Shown here: in pieces, positions 53,890 through 64,000 of the stretch | How positions within the stretch are numbered: position 1 is the stretch's first letter | Layout of the letters: each line of letters opens with the position of its first letter | Assembly (NCBI GenBank): GCA_010093705.1 | Contig: MU006089.1 | Span: 3,319,838 to 3,383,837, forward strand | DNA length: 64,000 bases | From: Patellaria atrata CBS 101060 | Taxonomy: Eukaryota > Ascomycota > Dothideomycetes > Patellariales > Patellariaceae | Direction of reading: 5' to 3' | The notes under the pieces: model-generated | Told to the model about the DNA's origin: nothing | Database searches by the model: none | What the model saw: the letters and a program-made list of their open reading frames with translations, nothing else | Translations under genes and position numbers: made by a program

Positions 53890-55176
53890 ATGGCCGACGC
53901 TCCTATAGCCAACAATGGCACGGCTGAACAACCCAGCTGGGGGAAGGGTCAGCTTGCATCTCATACATGGATGGAGCCGGTGGTGAGTGGAATTTGTCAT
54001 ATGACGTTAAAGATTCTTACTGATTGTTTCTAGATGGTCGCTAGTATCCTCTTCTTCGCCATGTTCATCAATAGGAGAAAGAACTATAGCATATTCGGTT
54101 CAGAAAAGGCATACGCTTTGTTGGAAGAAGACTCCTTAGCCGCAAGACTATCAGACGATGCTCCCACATACGATCCAGAGAATAGAGACGATCCAGAATA
54201 TGTATACACAGCAAGCAAACACCCGCCCAAGCGAAGGAACTGTTGCGGAACCGTCGTCCACACTCCCAACTCCTCCCGCTTCGCAAACCATTTCCACAGC
54301 CGAATCCTGCAAAAATTCCCCTTCCTGATCGAAATGTTCTACTGGATCGTGAACTTTGGCTTCTACGCCTGCACACGGGCCATGACAGAGGTCATATTCG
54401 TCAAGGAGAAAGTCTGGGACATCGCCCAAGACCATGGCACCGGCGTATTAACCATCGAACACGAATCCTTCTTCTCGATCTTCTTTCCCATACACGAAGT
54501 TAGCTTCCAGCAATGGTTTATGAACGGTCACACCTCCCTACTCACCTTCCTCAACCGCATTTACTCGCTCATCCACATCCCCGGCACCGTCGGCTTCATC
54601 GCCTGGTACTATTACGTTGCGCCCAACCACGGTACCTTCGCCATTGCGCGAAGAACAATGACACTGACCAACTTCATTGCCTTCACCACTTTTACCCTCT
54701 GGCCCACTATGCCGCCTCGGTTGTTACCGAAGGAATACGGCTTCTACGACACCGTACACCACGAGAACGCAGAGAGCGTCTGGGTTCAAGGAAAATACGT
54801 CAACTCCCTCGGTGCAATGCCCTCTCTGCATTTCGGCTACGCCTTCTGCATCGGTGCCGGCATGATATACCACTCCGGCATCTTCCGCCGCACCTTGAAA
54901 AAAGGCGAATCCGTCAAGTCGAAAATAGGCAAAATTCTCTATGTCGCCGGTGGTATTGCGTATCCGACTATGGTCTTAGTCGTGATCATCGCGACGGCAA
55001 ATCACTATTGGCTCGATGCGGTTGCCGCCACGTTTGTGGTCCTGCTGAGTTATATGTGTAATAGAGTCTTTTTGATCCTCTTACCGCTGGAGGATCTGTT
55101 GCTCTGGTGTTTGAGGCTGGAAAAGCCGATTCCGAGTACAGGGGAGAGGTTCCATAAAAGGGGCGGGAGGATATGA
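53890..55176 (+). CDS. PAP2-superfamily integral membrane protein (IPC synthase/phosphatase-like)
   Basis: Two exons, 53890-53982 and 54034-55176 (intron 51 nt), giving 411 residues. The ATG at 53890 follows a short leader; the first exon encodes MADAPIANNGTAEQPSWGKG. Transmembrane segments lie near residues 32-44 and in the region FYWIVNFGFYACTRA, then four more in the C-terminal half. Catalytic-type motifs are LWPTMPPRLL (C1-like), SLGAMPSLHFGYA (C2, PSLH) and ATANHYWLDA (C3, H-x3-D). This set is the PAP2_3 group that includes Aur1-type inositol phosphorylceramide synthase, but the N-terminus differs from Aur1, so a lipid phosphatase or phosphotransferase of unknown substrate is the safer call. 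It probably acts in an endomembrane. Confidence 0.85.
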
Positions 55177-55830
55177 TTTTGAAAATGCCTTGACTTCTAT
55201 AGGGGATATGGGGGAATGAGCGAACGTTCTTAATATTTTTACCATGGGAGCATAGGGGTCACAGCTGTCTTGTACTGTATATATTTAGGGGCTATCGGTA
55301 CGGCGTATTCTGTTAGCCATAGAATGTAATAAGCATCTACACCTCCCTCTCTGAAGTGGGGAAATCAGTATCTTAATCACTCTTCAGATTCCACATTATC
55401 CCGTTCGACTATGTTACATTGCCCATCCCATCTTCCCATATCGCCATCAGACATCCCAACCCAGCTAACCGCCAAACACCACATATGCTCTCTTCACGCC
55501 TTGGAAAAAGCGAAAAACCCCACGTAGAAAATCGATGGTACTGGATAAGATTAAGCCGCCAGATGATTGTATAGACGGTGCAAAGCAAAGCCCCAACGCC
55601 ACGCTCGCGAAAAGGAAGATGAGATTGTTATCAGAAGAAAATGAAAGGAAAGGGGGTGAGAGAGTAAGCGGGAAAAAGGAGATCTAGCGACGTAAGGAAA
55701 AGACGTAGACTAAGGTAGTGTGGTATCAAACTCTGGAACAAAATGACAAGCCGATGACAAAGGAAAAATCAAGGGAGATAGGGAAAAACGTCAACCGCGG
55801 GATCCACACGACGTTTTGGGTAGAAGAAAA
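55177..55830. other. Intergenic between converging PAP2 and RhoGEF genes
   Basis: 650 bp of two 3' flanks, with one CTAAGGTA (55710). Nothing else seen. Confidence 0.6.
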
Positions 55831-58800
55831 TTAATATCTCAGCTTCCCAAGCAAAGAAAAGGAATAAGCAGCCTCTCTTTCCGTCTTCGTCTGCAAAGCC
55901 GTCAGCATCTCTCACTCATATAAATCTCCTAAAAGTAAAGAAACTCACTTGTATCATATAAACCCTTGCCCTCGCGCCACTAACGCCGCCAGTCTTGCCC
56001 ACGGTGCCCACAATTCCCTCCGGCCCCATACAATCCTCCCATACAGAGACCGCGATCCCCGTCCTGGCCACTCTCTCAAAACTACTCTCCCCGAGCGTGA
56101 CATCGAGCAATGTCTCTCCCTTCGTCTTACCGAGTACAACGATGCGCTTCTGGCCCTGGCTATTGGTCCCAGGGGAGCCGGGTACCACGGCGCCGGCTGT
56201 GCGTGAAGGAGTCGAGGTCGAAGGCATCAAGATCGAGAGACGCGCGGACCCCATATCGCGCCATTTATTCCCCGATTCACGGACGTAAAGCCTGATTTTG
56301 GTATTAGTGATACCGAGCGGCATAGGCGGCGGGGCGTTTGCAGAAGTAGACGCTCTCGGTGTGCTGGTGCCGCTGGCTGATCCCGACCCGGAACCGCCGG
56401 AGAACATGCTGTCGCCGGACCCGATGCTGCGGCTGCCTTCGCGGGAGGTGATGGTGCTCCTGGCGACGTTGAAGATACCGCCGGATGTGAAGCGTCGGAG
56501 CGCGGAGAAGGCCGTCTGCATGGTGCCGACGGAGCTGTCGCTGGCGGCTGTGGTGCTGGCGGCGCGGTGGGAGGAGGCGCGGTAACTGCGGCTACGGGAG
56601 AGAGTGCCCCACCAGCTTCCTGTAGAGCCGCTAGTAGAGCGGGTGGCGTTGCGGCGGTCCATGGTTGCTCCCCAGGTGTTTTCGGCGTATGAACCGCGGG
56701 CATTTTGCAGGGCAATATAGGTGATGTTGTTGATGCGGGATTGGTTGATGAGCTGGTATAGCGCTTCGCATTCTTCTGGAGAGCGGCTGCGGAACATGAT
56801 GTTTGAAGAGGAAGCGAGCTTAGAGTTTGAGGTCGGAGGAGAGCGGATGGAGATGTCCAGGGCAGTACCTCTCCGCAGAGGAACTAGTGGTGTAAGTTCA
56901 ACTGCAACTAATGGGCGTTCCGGTTTAGTGTCAGTTCCTGTCTCTTGGCTTGGGGGTGGCTTCGAATGATTGGCGCCCATTTCGAATGCTTCGATGAGAC
57001 CGGGGGTGATCACAATACTACACTCCTCGGGGTGGAGCTGTTCCCACATGCCCTTGTCAGACCACGAGAATATGCAAGCAATCGCTTTTGTCATCTTGCC
57101 ACTATTGGCTGGTACAGTTCGGTAAGGAGATTGAGAGGCTGATTGTGAGGGAGACAATGTCCCATTACCAAGAGTATAGAGGGAATTAGGTGGTGATACC
57201 TTGCGAGGCTGGATTGGCGGAAGAGGACCAAGGATTGAGACATCTTCCTCTATGTCATCTTCCGACGACTCAGAAGTTGTACTATAATCATTTTCGTAAA
57301 AGGACTCATCACTTTCCTCCGAGGCGGATGTTTCTGTAGCCGTCGATGGTTCATACTCATGCTTGAGTGGTGAGGACGACCGTCTGTGCTGTTTCCATGC
57401 TGGGGTAAATTGCGGTGTGTTAGAGCTTTTCAGTTCTCCCGCATTTGAAGGACGGTGCGGTGGTGGAACTGGGGGCTTGTCCTCTTTCTTAATCGGTGTC
57501 TTCGAACTTTCAATAGACTTTTGCAGTTTTGGAGGCGCTGACATCGGGGTGTCCTTCAGAGGCCGTTTTTGGACAAAATCAAGCTCCTTGTGAGCTGATG
57601 ACGACTCATTCACTGGAGTGATTGGCTGACTAGTCTTTCGCAGTTTAGGTATAGTTGGAAGATCTAAAGATGGTACTGTAGAGGTTCTACGATGAGGTTG
57701 AGGTCGAACTGGTTTCCTTGGAGTGACATCTTCGTCATCACCCTCCTGCTCTTCCTCGTCGTTCTCAACGTCTGATGGTGGGAACCATACGCTATAGCTT
57801 TTACCCGATGAAAGAGTTGATGATCCCGTAGTTGAAGAGCCGGTAACTGAAGACCCGATAGTTGAAAATCCAGTCGTAGAAGGAGGTGCTGAATCTGCTC
57901 GATCCTGACGGGGCATCATAGGTTTCGATTTGACTCTGTCCTCATGGTCTTTTACTGGGGTGTGATCATTCGAACCTCTTAGAGAACCCGATGTAGGTGA
58001 CGGTGTGTTACGGTATCTCCTAGCTCTTGTACGCTTCAAAGTTGTGGGGGATCCTGTTCCTGCTAGCATCATAGCTTCATTCAAGCTACGCGGCGTAGAC
58101 ACAGTACCACTATCTGGGCGGCTTGTTCTGCGGGATGATCTTCTATGTTGAGTTTTATCGTCCCTAGACAAGGGTTCGATCGGGGATGGGGGAGAGTCTG
58201 CGATTCCATATTCTTCGCCATCATATCTAGGAGTTTCTTGACTTTGCGGGCTGGTAGGAGAAACATCCATTGATCTTCTTCGTATGTCATCTTTCTCAGG
58301 GGTTTCAGTGCCCCAAGTCTTTGCGGTAGATTGCGCAGGTTCTCCGATAGGTACCTGAACCTCTCTTGGGCTAGGGGTCCGACTCTTCATCGAGGTAGTC
58401 GGACTACTGGTTACTATAGCGAGAGAATCTCCCTGTTTACTCTTAGGTCTGATCTTCTTGTTCATAAAGCTTTGAGCACGTGTAAGCCTGGGTGGTACTG
58501 GGTTCGAGCCTAGCATTTTAATCCAATCCATAACTGTCTGATCGTCATTAGATTTCAGTGTTAATAATTCATGCCATTCCTGTCCCGCAGAATGAAGGCC
58601 TCGAATCATGGCCACCAATTCGTAATTAGAGTTACCGGCACGAGCTGAGATTCGACTAAGTTGAATAGGAGGGAAGAACAGACAACGTCCTTTGTCACCA
58701 ACTTCACACAGCAATACATCTCCACTTGATCCACGATCAGGAGCATCGTCTCGGAGAACAAGTTCGACTCTACAGTCTATTTCTTGGCCGCTGGAATGCA

Positions 58801-61609
58801 ATATGTGCAAGTCGAAGGGATCTCTTGCTTTGACATGTCTAAAGGGATCGATCAAAACACCTTGTACTGGTGCAAGACTTTTGGGGTCCCTTGCTCTAGT
58901 GGTATCAATATTAGCGGCGGCATCGTCCTCTAGCCTAGCACGTTCATCGTCTTGACGTTGTCGAGCAGCGAGGAATAGAGCTTGGTACTCATTCGAGACG
59001 GCTTCTGCCTTACTAGAATAGCGAATGAAATTGATTCCCCTGAACGTCTTAGAAAGGAACTTCAATCGCACCAGTGGTCGTTTTAGGAGATATGCAACGT
59101 CCACTCGTTCCCCTAACGAATCGAGGATATCGCCATGTTCATTACGGGGAAGACCAGCGTCCCACGCACCAGTTTCTGAGTCTTTGGACACGTTATCTTC
59201 AGACGCGGGCGCGAGACTAATGACGACATCTTGAAAACCGAGACGCCATGCCTTGAGATAATCATTGTAGGATCTTTGCGCGGTCTGAGCCCATGAGAGT
59301 AAAGCATCCACATCTGAAGTTGGGATACGTTTGTGCAATGATTTAAGACGTTCGAGTGCAATACCCATATCGACGATGGGCTTGGTCACGTTCGGATCAT
59401 CCTTATCCTTTAGTGTTCGACTGAATAGCCCAGCAGCAACGGCAGAGTCAGATTTGGACAACACACAAGTAAGAAGTACTGGAATAACACCGTCAACTAG
59501 TGTTCTCAACTCACGCATGTACTTCTGTTCATCCGAAGCAAGTTCAGCCAAAAGGTCATCAACAGTCGCTGTGGCAAGCCGACTGCGGTTCGTCCGAATA
59601 CTTCGAGCAGACACGATACTCTTACCTCCAGCTTTTGGTATCGATAAAACTGATATTAAATCCGCATCCGATGCCATGCGACTTCCTGAACTCCGTTTCC
59701 TTTTGATGAAGGAGGGAGTATAATGCATATCTCTGCTATCTCCACTTTCTAGCGTGGTGTCTTCAGCTATGATGGCAGTTAGTTGAGCAGTACGCTCGCT
59801 GCCATCAGATATAAACGAGGGAGCAAGATTAGGTTTAGATTGAAAGGTCTCTACTGAAACAATGGTAGAAAGGCGTTTACCAGTAGAGGGGAACTGTCTC
59901 TTGAATGGAAGATCGTTGCGTCGAAGATCGCAGTTGATAGATGGGACATCGATCGTTAAAGGATCAACTGAAGAGGAAGGCGCTGAAGAACTACAGTCAT
60001 CTTCTCCCGTGATCGTATTTTGATCGTATCTATACTTGGTTGGTTGGGATGTTTTCTTCGCTCCACGACGTCTCAATGTCGGTGTGGTTGGGCTCTCTAC
60101 TGCAAATTCATCCGTAACGGGCTCGAAGTTTACAATGGAAGAATCACCAGTTTGATCATCAACGGTGGTATTTATCTCGGTGACCGTTTCTGGGCTTTTA
60201 GTGCGCCTCCTTCTGTTATGTCGTTGATCTTTTGAAGACTCTCTAGAGTGGAGAGCTTTGGAAACGAGTTGATTCTCCTCGCATGCGGTGTCGGGAGGCT
60301 GTAGCTCATTCTGTTTGGAATCATTCCTCTTGCTTTCTTTATTATTTATTTTTGAATCATCCTCAACGAAGGGATCCGGGGTACTCCCAAGCCATGCTTC
60401 AACTCTGTTACTATATATCTTGGGTCCAGACTCGGCAATAGGTTGAGCTGGATTGTCATCAGATCGATTTTCTAATTGCTTGTGCCTCTGAGATTTCCTA
60501 CGTGAAGTTCGTGGCTCGTCTGTAGTTTCGAATCTCGGTGATGATTTTTCTTCAGGCATGTTGTAGTCTTCCCCTCGACTTGGGCGACGTCTTCTACGAG
60601 ATTTAAAATCGTCCGGCACATCTAAATTAGGTGAATGTTCCGGGTCGGTTATCGTGTCTTCTAAGTCGTCGGTAGACTTTTCTCGGATACGACGTTTTGA
60701 TCTCCGTTTCGCAAAGGCATCTTCCTCGACAAGAACAAGGATCTCGTCACTCGAAGAAGCATCCCGACTTTTCCGGTTATGCTTATTCTTTGAGCTGTAA
60801 ACTTGGTGGGGGCTAGGTGTCCTGATAGTAATAGGCTCTCCATCAATATCAGTAGCAGAGGACTGTCCCAGAGAGTTCTTTTCCTTTTCTTCGCCCCCAC
60901 TACCATATTTCTGAACAGATTTACGTCGACCAGTAACCGGATTCTCCATTGCAAGAACCTGGGCACCCGTTTGGACTAATGACTTAATCGGAGCTGGAAT
61001 CTGAGGTTTTGCTTTTGACTTTTCCTTTTCCTTTTCATTCTCCTTGTCTTTTGTCTTGCTATCCGATAACTGTTTGACCGACGGCCGGACCCATGCAGTC
61101 GGACGACTTTTAGCAGTCCCCGCCCCAGTGCGCACGCCTTCATTCTTGGGAGGGGATTGTGATTGCTGTTTTCTCCAGTGCGAGTCGCTTACCACCCTTT
61201 TCTTCGGCGCACTAGCCATTCTTAAGTCCTCGTCCAGCTCATTATGTCTCGGTTTACGAGAAGTGTTTGGAACCTTCTTGCGCTCCGTATCTGAGCCGTT
61301 ATCTTCCTGTTTTGCTGGTGACGCAGATATATCCTTTGAGTTGGGGGTTTCTGGAGCTTCCACAAGTTCTTTCGCTACAACAACCCTCTCCTTATCACTG
61401 CCCGGACTGGGTTCAGTGTTAACAGTCACAGGGAGGGCTAGTGTCTGCCATTGAAGGACCTTATTCTTGACAAATGCGGTGTCATGTACACCGTTCGAGT
61501 TCCCGAGACCGAGTTCTTTCGCTGTCGGGGTCCTCGCCTTTGAAGGTGTGCCATCCTTATCGCGTTTCGTGGACGTACGACGATCTTGGGGAGTAGCGGC
61601 GGCTGGCAT
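55831..61609 (-). CDS. Large Rho guanine-nucleotide exchange factor (DH domain, PH-like)
   Basis: Activates a Rho/Cdc42-type GTPase in polarity or septation. Two exons: 55949-61609 and 55831-55890, joined over a 58-nt intron, giving 1906 residues. Residues 1-670 are disordered and basic (KDKENEKEKEKSKAK and similar). The DH domain is about 680-890 (opens LLAELASDEQKYMRELRTLV). A PH-like domain follows at about 905-1040 (GVLIDPFRHVKARD to DWIKMLGSNPVPP). A long Ser/Pro-rich region leads to a second PH-like fold (about 1505-1630, IACIFSWSDKGMWEQLHP) and a C-terminal beta-rich domain (IRLYVRESGNKWRDMGSARL). The final exon gives TKTEREAAYSFSLLGKLRY, a conserved-looking C-terminus missed if the intron is ignored. 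It lacks the CNH domain of Rom2 and the CH domain of Cdc24, so it is another fungal GEF. Confidence 0.85.
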
Positions 61610-62543
61610 GAGTGCCTAAATCATGCAATCATGTCAGTCAACGGTGTATCGAATTTTGTGAGCGTTAAAACATCTGGGTTCTGCGGCTCGATTTTTGAAG
61701 ATGTTTGTTTACAAACCTGTGGGAAAGCGGCATATGCGCCGGCTTCTGAATCACCTCAAAGCTCGAAAGAATGCGATTGCTGAGAACTTGAATATTACTG
61801 ATTCATACTGTCCGAGGCCGGCGTTCTGAGTTGAATGAGTGAAAAAGAAGCGTGGTGAGTACTGAATAGCACAAGTTGATGGTTGCTGGAGAAGCAGTCG
61901 GGCGAATGATACGATAACACCACCCGAAGTTGAGGGTCCCTGATCGGGAGTTGCGCAATCAACTTCGGATCGACTCAATTCTTGGAATCGGTATTACTCG
62001 GTCTGGATGGAGTAATGCACACATCAAGTAGTTGGGATAGAGAGAGGTTGTATGTGATTCAGTTTTCAAAGGCGAATTCATGAAGTGTAACTACATTATT
62101 ACTACGACCACCTTGCTCAGTTGTTGGACGGCATTTGTTTGTTTTTGGATGGAAACTTGGATCTTTCTCACCACTCCAGGGCTGAAGCGAACGAATCGCG
62201 CCACAACAAACCAAAGCTTTATCTCAACCGCGATGCCATTTAGCGGAGATCCCTGTGGGTTAAATATCTAACCCTATTATTATTCTCCTATTACTATTGG
62301 TGTCCCATACCTCAACAATACATTAGATGAAGTAGTTTAATCAGGCTTTTCAGGAATTGCCTCTTATCATTTTGTATGTACAGTACACTCCATTACTCAG
62401 ATGAATCTCCACGTTTTTATCACCCTATTACCACTCCGATCAATATATGCCCAGAATTCAAAGCTCGATGATAGGTCTTTCCAACTACTGATTCGCAAAA
62501 GGTTAGGAAGTTCACCATCCTATTCAACTCTCAAGCTTTCTGT
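61610..62543. other. RhoGEF upstream region / EBP gene 3' flank
   Basis: 930 bp with only short frames. The first 300 bp upstream of 61609 is the RhoGEF promoter. Nothing else supported. Confidence 0.6.
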
Positions 62544-63511
62544 TCAGAGTGACTTCTTCGCGGAGCCGTTCGAGTTCAGGGTTCGTTCCATTCGACTCAA
62601 GCCCCGGAATGCTCGTGCTGTAGCCGTCACACTATTTGTGAGTAGTACTACCTCAGTCAGCTTCCTGTTGATATCCATTTTGGTTCTAGAACTATTCAAC
62701 ATACTGCCTGGTATTACGATCCAGAACGCATTCATGAGGATAAAGTATACCCAGTAGTAGTATGATTCCGGCCTGCAATAGGTCTTCTGGTAAAACCAGT
62801 GGTCGAAGGTTGCCGTGCCATAATAAAGAACATCTCCGTATATTTGACCGAGTGATACGATTGCCTGGAAGGGATATCTATATGGTGATGCTTTGATGAT
62901 CATAGCAGCAACGGCGAACGACAGTGGGCCCCAGGTAACCTATGAAAACGAAAGCCGAGATTAGCAACTGCTGACGCGACAAAGTGTACATATCCGATTG
63001 AGGCATTCCCACAGCAGTAATGGTCTCCATGCAGAGTACGAATGGATCTTGGGTCAAATAACGCGAATCGGAGAGTGCATACTCCTTCCAAAGCTGTCCA
63101 AACAGATTCTGAAGGCTGCCCATATCCTTATAGTTGTATACGTAGAACCCTTGAGAGGTGTTAGATCGTGTTCTAGTCGAATGCTCTCTAAGCGGTACCT
63201 TCAAAGAATAAGTGGATAGATCCCGCTACAATCATCTAGTTAGTTCCGAACGTAAATAAATCATACTCTTCAAGAAACTTACAGAGGACGAACCACATAA
63301 TGGTAATTAGATCTGGTGTGGAGATTTGAGGACGAATTCTTGTAGCGACAATATATGCGACTGAAAAGATAGCTGTACATCCTGATGCAAATAAGAAGAG
63401 CAGGGTTGGAACACCCCATTCGTTTGCAAGGTATCCAGCAATCTGAATTTCAAGAGGATAGTAAGGGTGAGGAGGGGTCGGAATGCCCACTCCATCCGGT
63501 ATGACCTTCAT
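62544..63511 (-). CDS. EBP/EXPERA-domain membrane protein (sterol isomerase-like)
   Basis: Four exons: 63283-63511, 63199-63225, 63013-63149 and 62544-62939; introns of 57, 49 and 73 nt; 262 residues. Start at the ATG at 63511 (MKVIPDGVGIPTPPHPYYPL). The emopamil-binding-protein plan is clear: PPHPYYPLEI, transmembrane 1, SGSIHLFFEGFYVYN with the active-site His and Glu, LTQDPFVLCMETITAVTWGP, SLGQIYGDVLYY and a last span with YYYWVYFILMNAFWIVIPGS. Animal and plant EBP moves the sterol double bond from C8 to C7 in the ER. Fungi normally use the unrelated Erg2 for that step, so this fungal EBP homologue may have another sterol or lipid role. The second exon is only 27 nt. Confidence 0.88.
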
Positions 63512-64000
63512 TGCTAATTGATTGATATTCACGAGCCCTAGGGGTGATTCACTAGTTGTACTGTTGAGTTGGAAGTATAAACTTTCTTATGTCGAGATCG
63601 GATGGGCTAGGAGTCGCGCCAAGGGATCACCAAGTCGCGTTCCGATCTGCAAGGGCTCCCATCTATAGATAATCAGCTCCAGAAAATCATATCGCATTTT
63701 ACTCCAACCTCATCCTACTATCAACTTAAAGATCCGTTCTACTATCGCGCTGTTTTACGCTCCGCGTACTCGAGAATGACTAGGCTACATTCTCGGTTTC
63801 GATCATAACGCTAGACCTGGAATTGGCGAGACCTATATGGAGTGTGTCAGATCTGTTACCTATATAGACCTTGAAATCCGCCTTACACAATACACGTAAG
63901 CATAGACATGATGTATGGTATAGCTTAATGCTCTATAATGGCCTACCCAAGGATAAACTTATTATACAGTATGATTTACAATTCAGGACTAACTCTTCTC
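63512..64000. other. Right end, upstream of the EBP gene
   Basis: About 490 bp of promoter-like, unremarkable sequence running off the window; no frame worth calling. Confidence 0.6.

Noticed and set aside
54068-55061. Arg/His-rich alternate frames within the PAP2 gene
   Set aside because: Shadows of the membrane protein, whose own frame carries the catalytic motifs.
45159-55176. A biosynthetic gene cluster made of the array, nitrilase and PAP2 gene
   Set aside because: No backbone synthase, oxidase, transporter or regulator of a known type is present; closeness alone is not support.
1-64000. CRISPR arrays, rRNA genes, LTR-type or virus-like elements
   Set aside because: None recognised; no 5S, 18S or 28S signatures, no direct-repeat/spacer array, and no reverse transcriptase, integrase or capsid-like frames.

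Overview
The window is nuclear DNA of a filamentous ascomycete (Pezizomycotina). The signs are short introns (about 50-100 nt) with GT...AG ends and CTAAC-like branch sites, compact genes on both strands, a lone nuclear tRNA-Gly, and typical fungal proteins: Hsp104, an Spd1/Dif1-type ribonucleotide reductase inhibitor, a cytochrome b5-fused Scs7 hydroxylase and a long tRNase Z. A Leotiomycetes-like lineage is my guess only. Gene models were spliced by eye, checking reading frame and splice sites; I ran no database search.

Layout. 1-4905: no supported gene, one decayed tandem repeat. 4906-17655, mostly minus strand: transportin (Kap104), a conserved single-pass membrane protein, tRNase Z, and a three-exon secreted protein. 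18630-29914, plus strand: a small secreted crystallin-like protein, Scs7, an RBM39/Rsd1 splicing factor, an unknown coiled-coil protein, and a PP2C phosphatase with a probable mitochondrial presequence. 31132-41161, plus: importin beta (Kap95, nine exons), a small unknown three-exon gene, Hsp104, and the RNR inhibitor. 41162-45158: gene-poor, holding one tRNA-Gly(GCC). 45159-51251, plus: four intronless, diverged paralogues of a BTB/POZ-like family in tandem, with a 34-bp minisatellite between copies 3 and 4. Just after the array lies a long-inverted-repeat MITE-like element. 51791-63511: nitrilase (-), PAP2-type membrane enzyme (+), a 1906-residue DH/PH RhoGEF (-), and an EBP-type sterol isomerase-like protein (-).

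Most genes are unlinked housekeeping functions: nuclear import (Kap104, Kap95), RNA processing (tRNase Z, Rsd1), proteostasis (Hsp104), dNTP control, and lipid metabolism (Scs7, PAP2, EBP). There is no obvious metabolic cluster. The accessory parts are the head-to-tail BTB-like array, which is the best candidate for something undescribed, and the divergent pair of small secreted proteins near 17-19 kb. The palindromic octamer CTAAGGTA recurs across intergenic DNA about ten times by hand count and is not explained by any gene.
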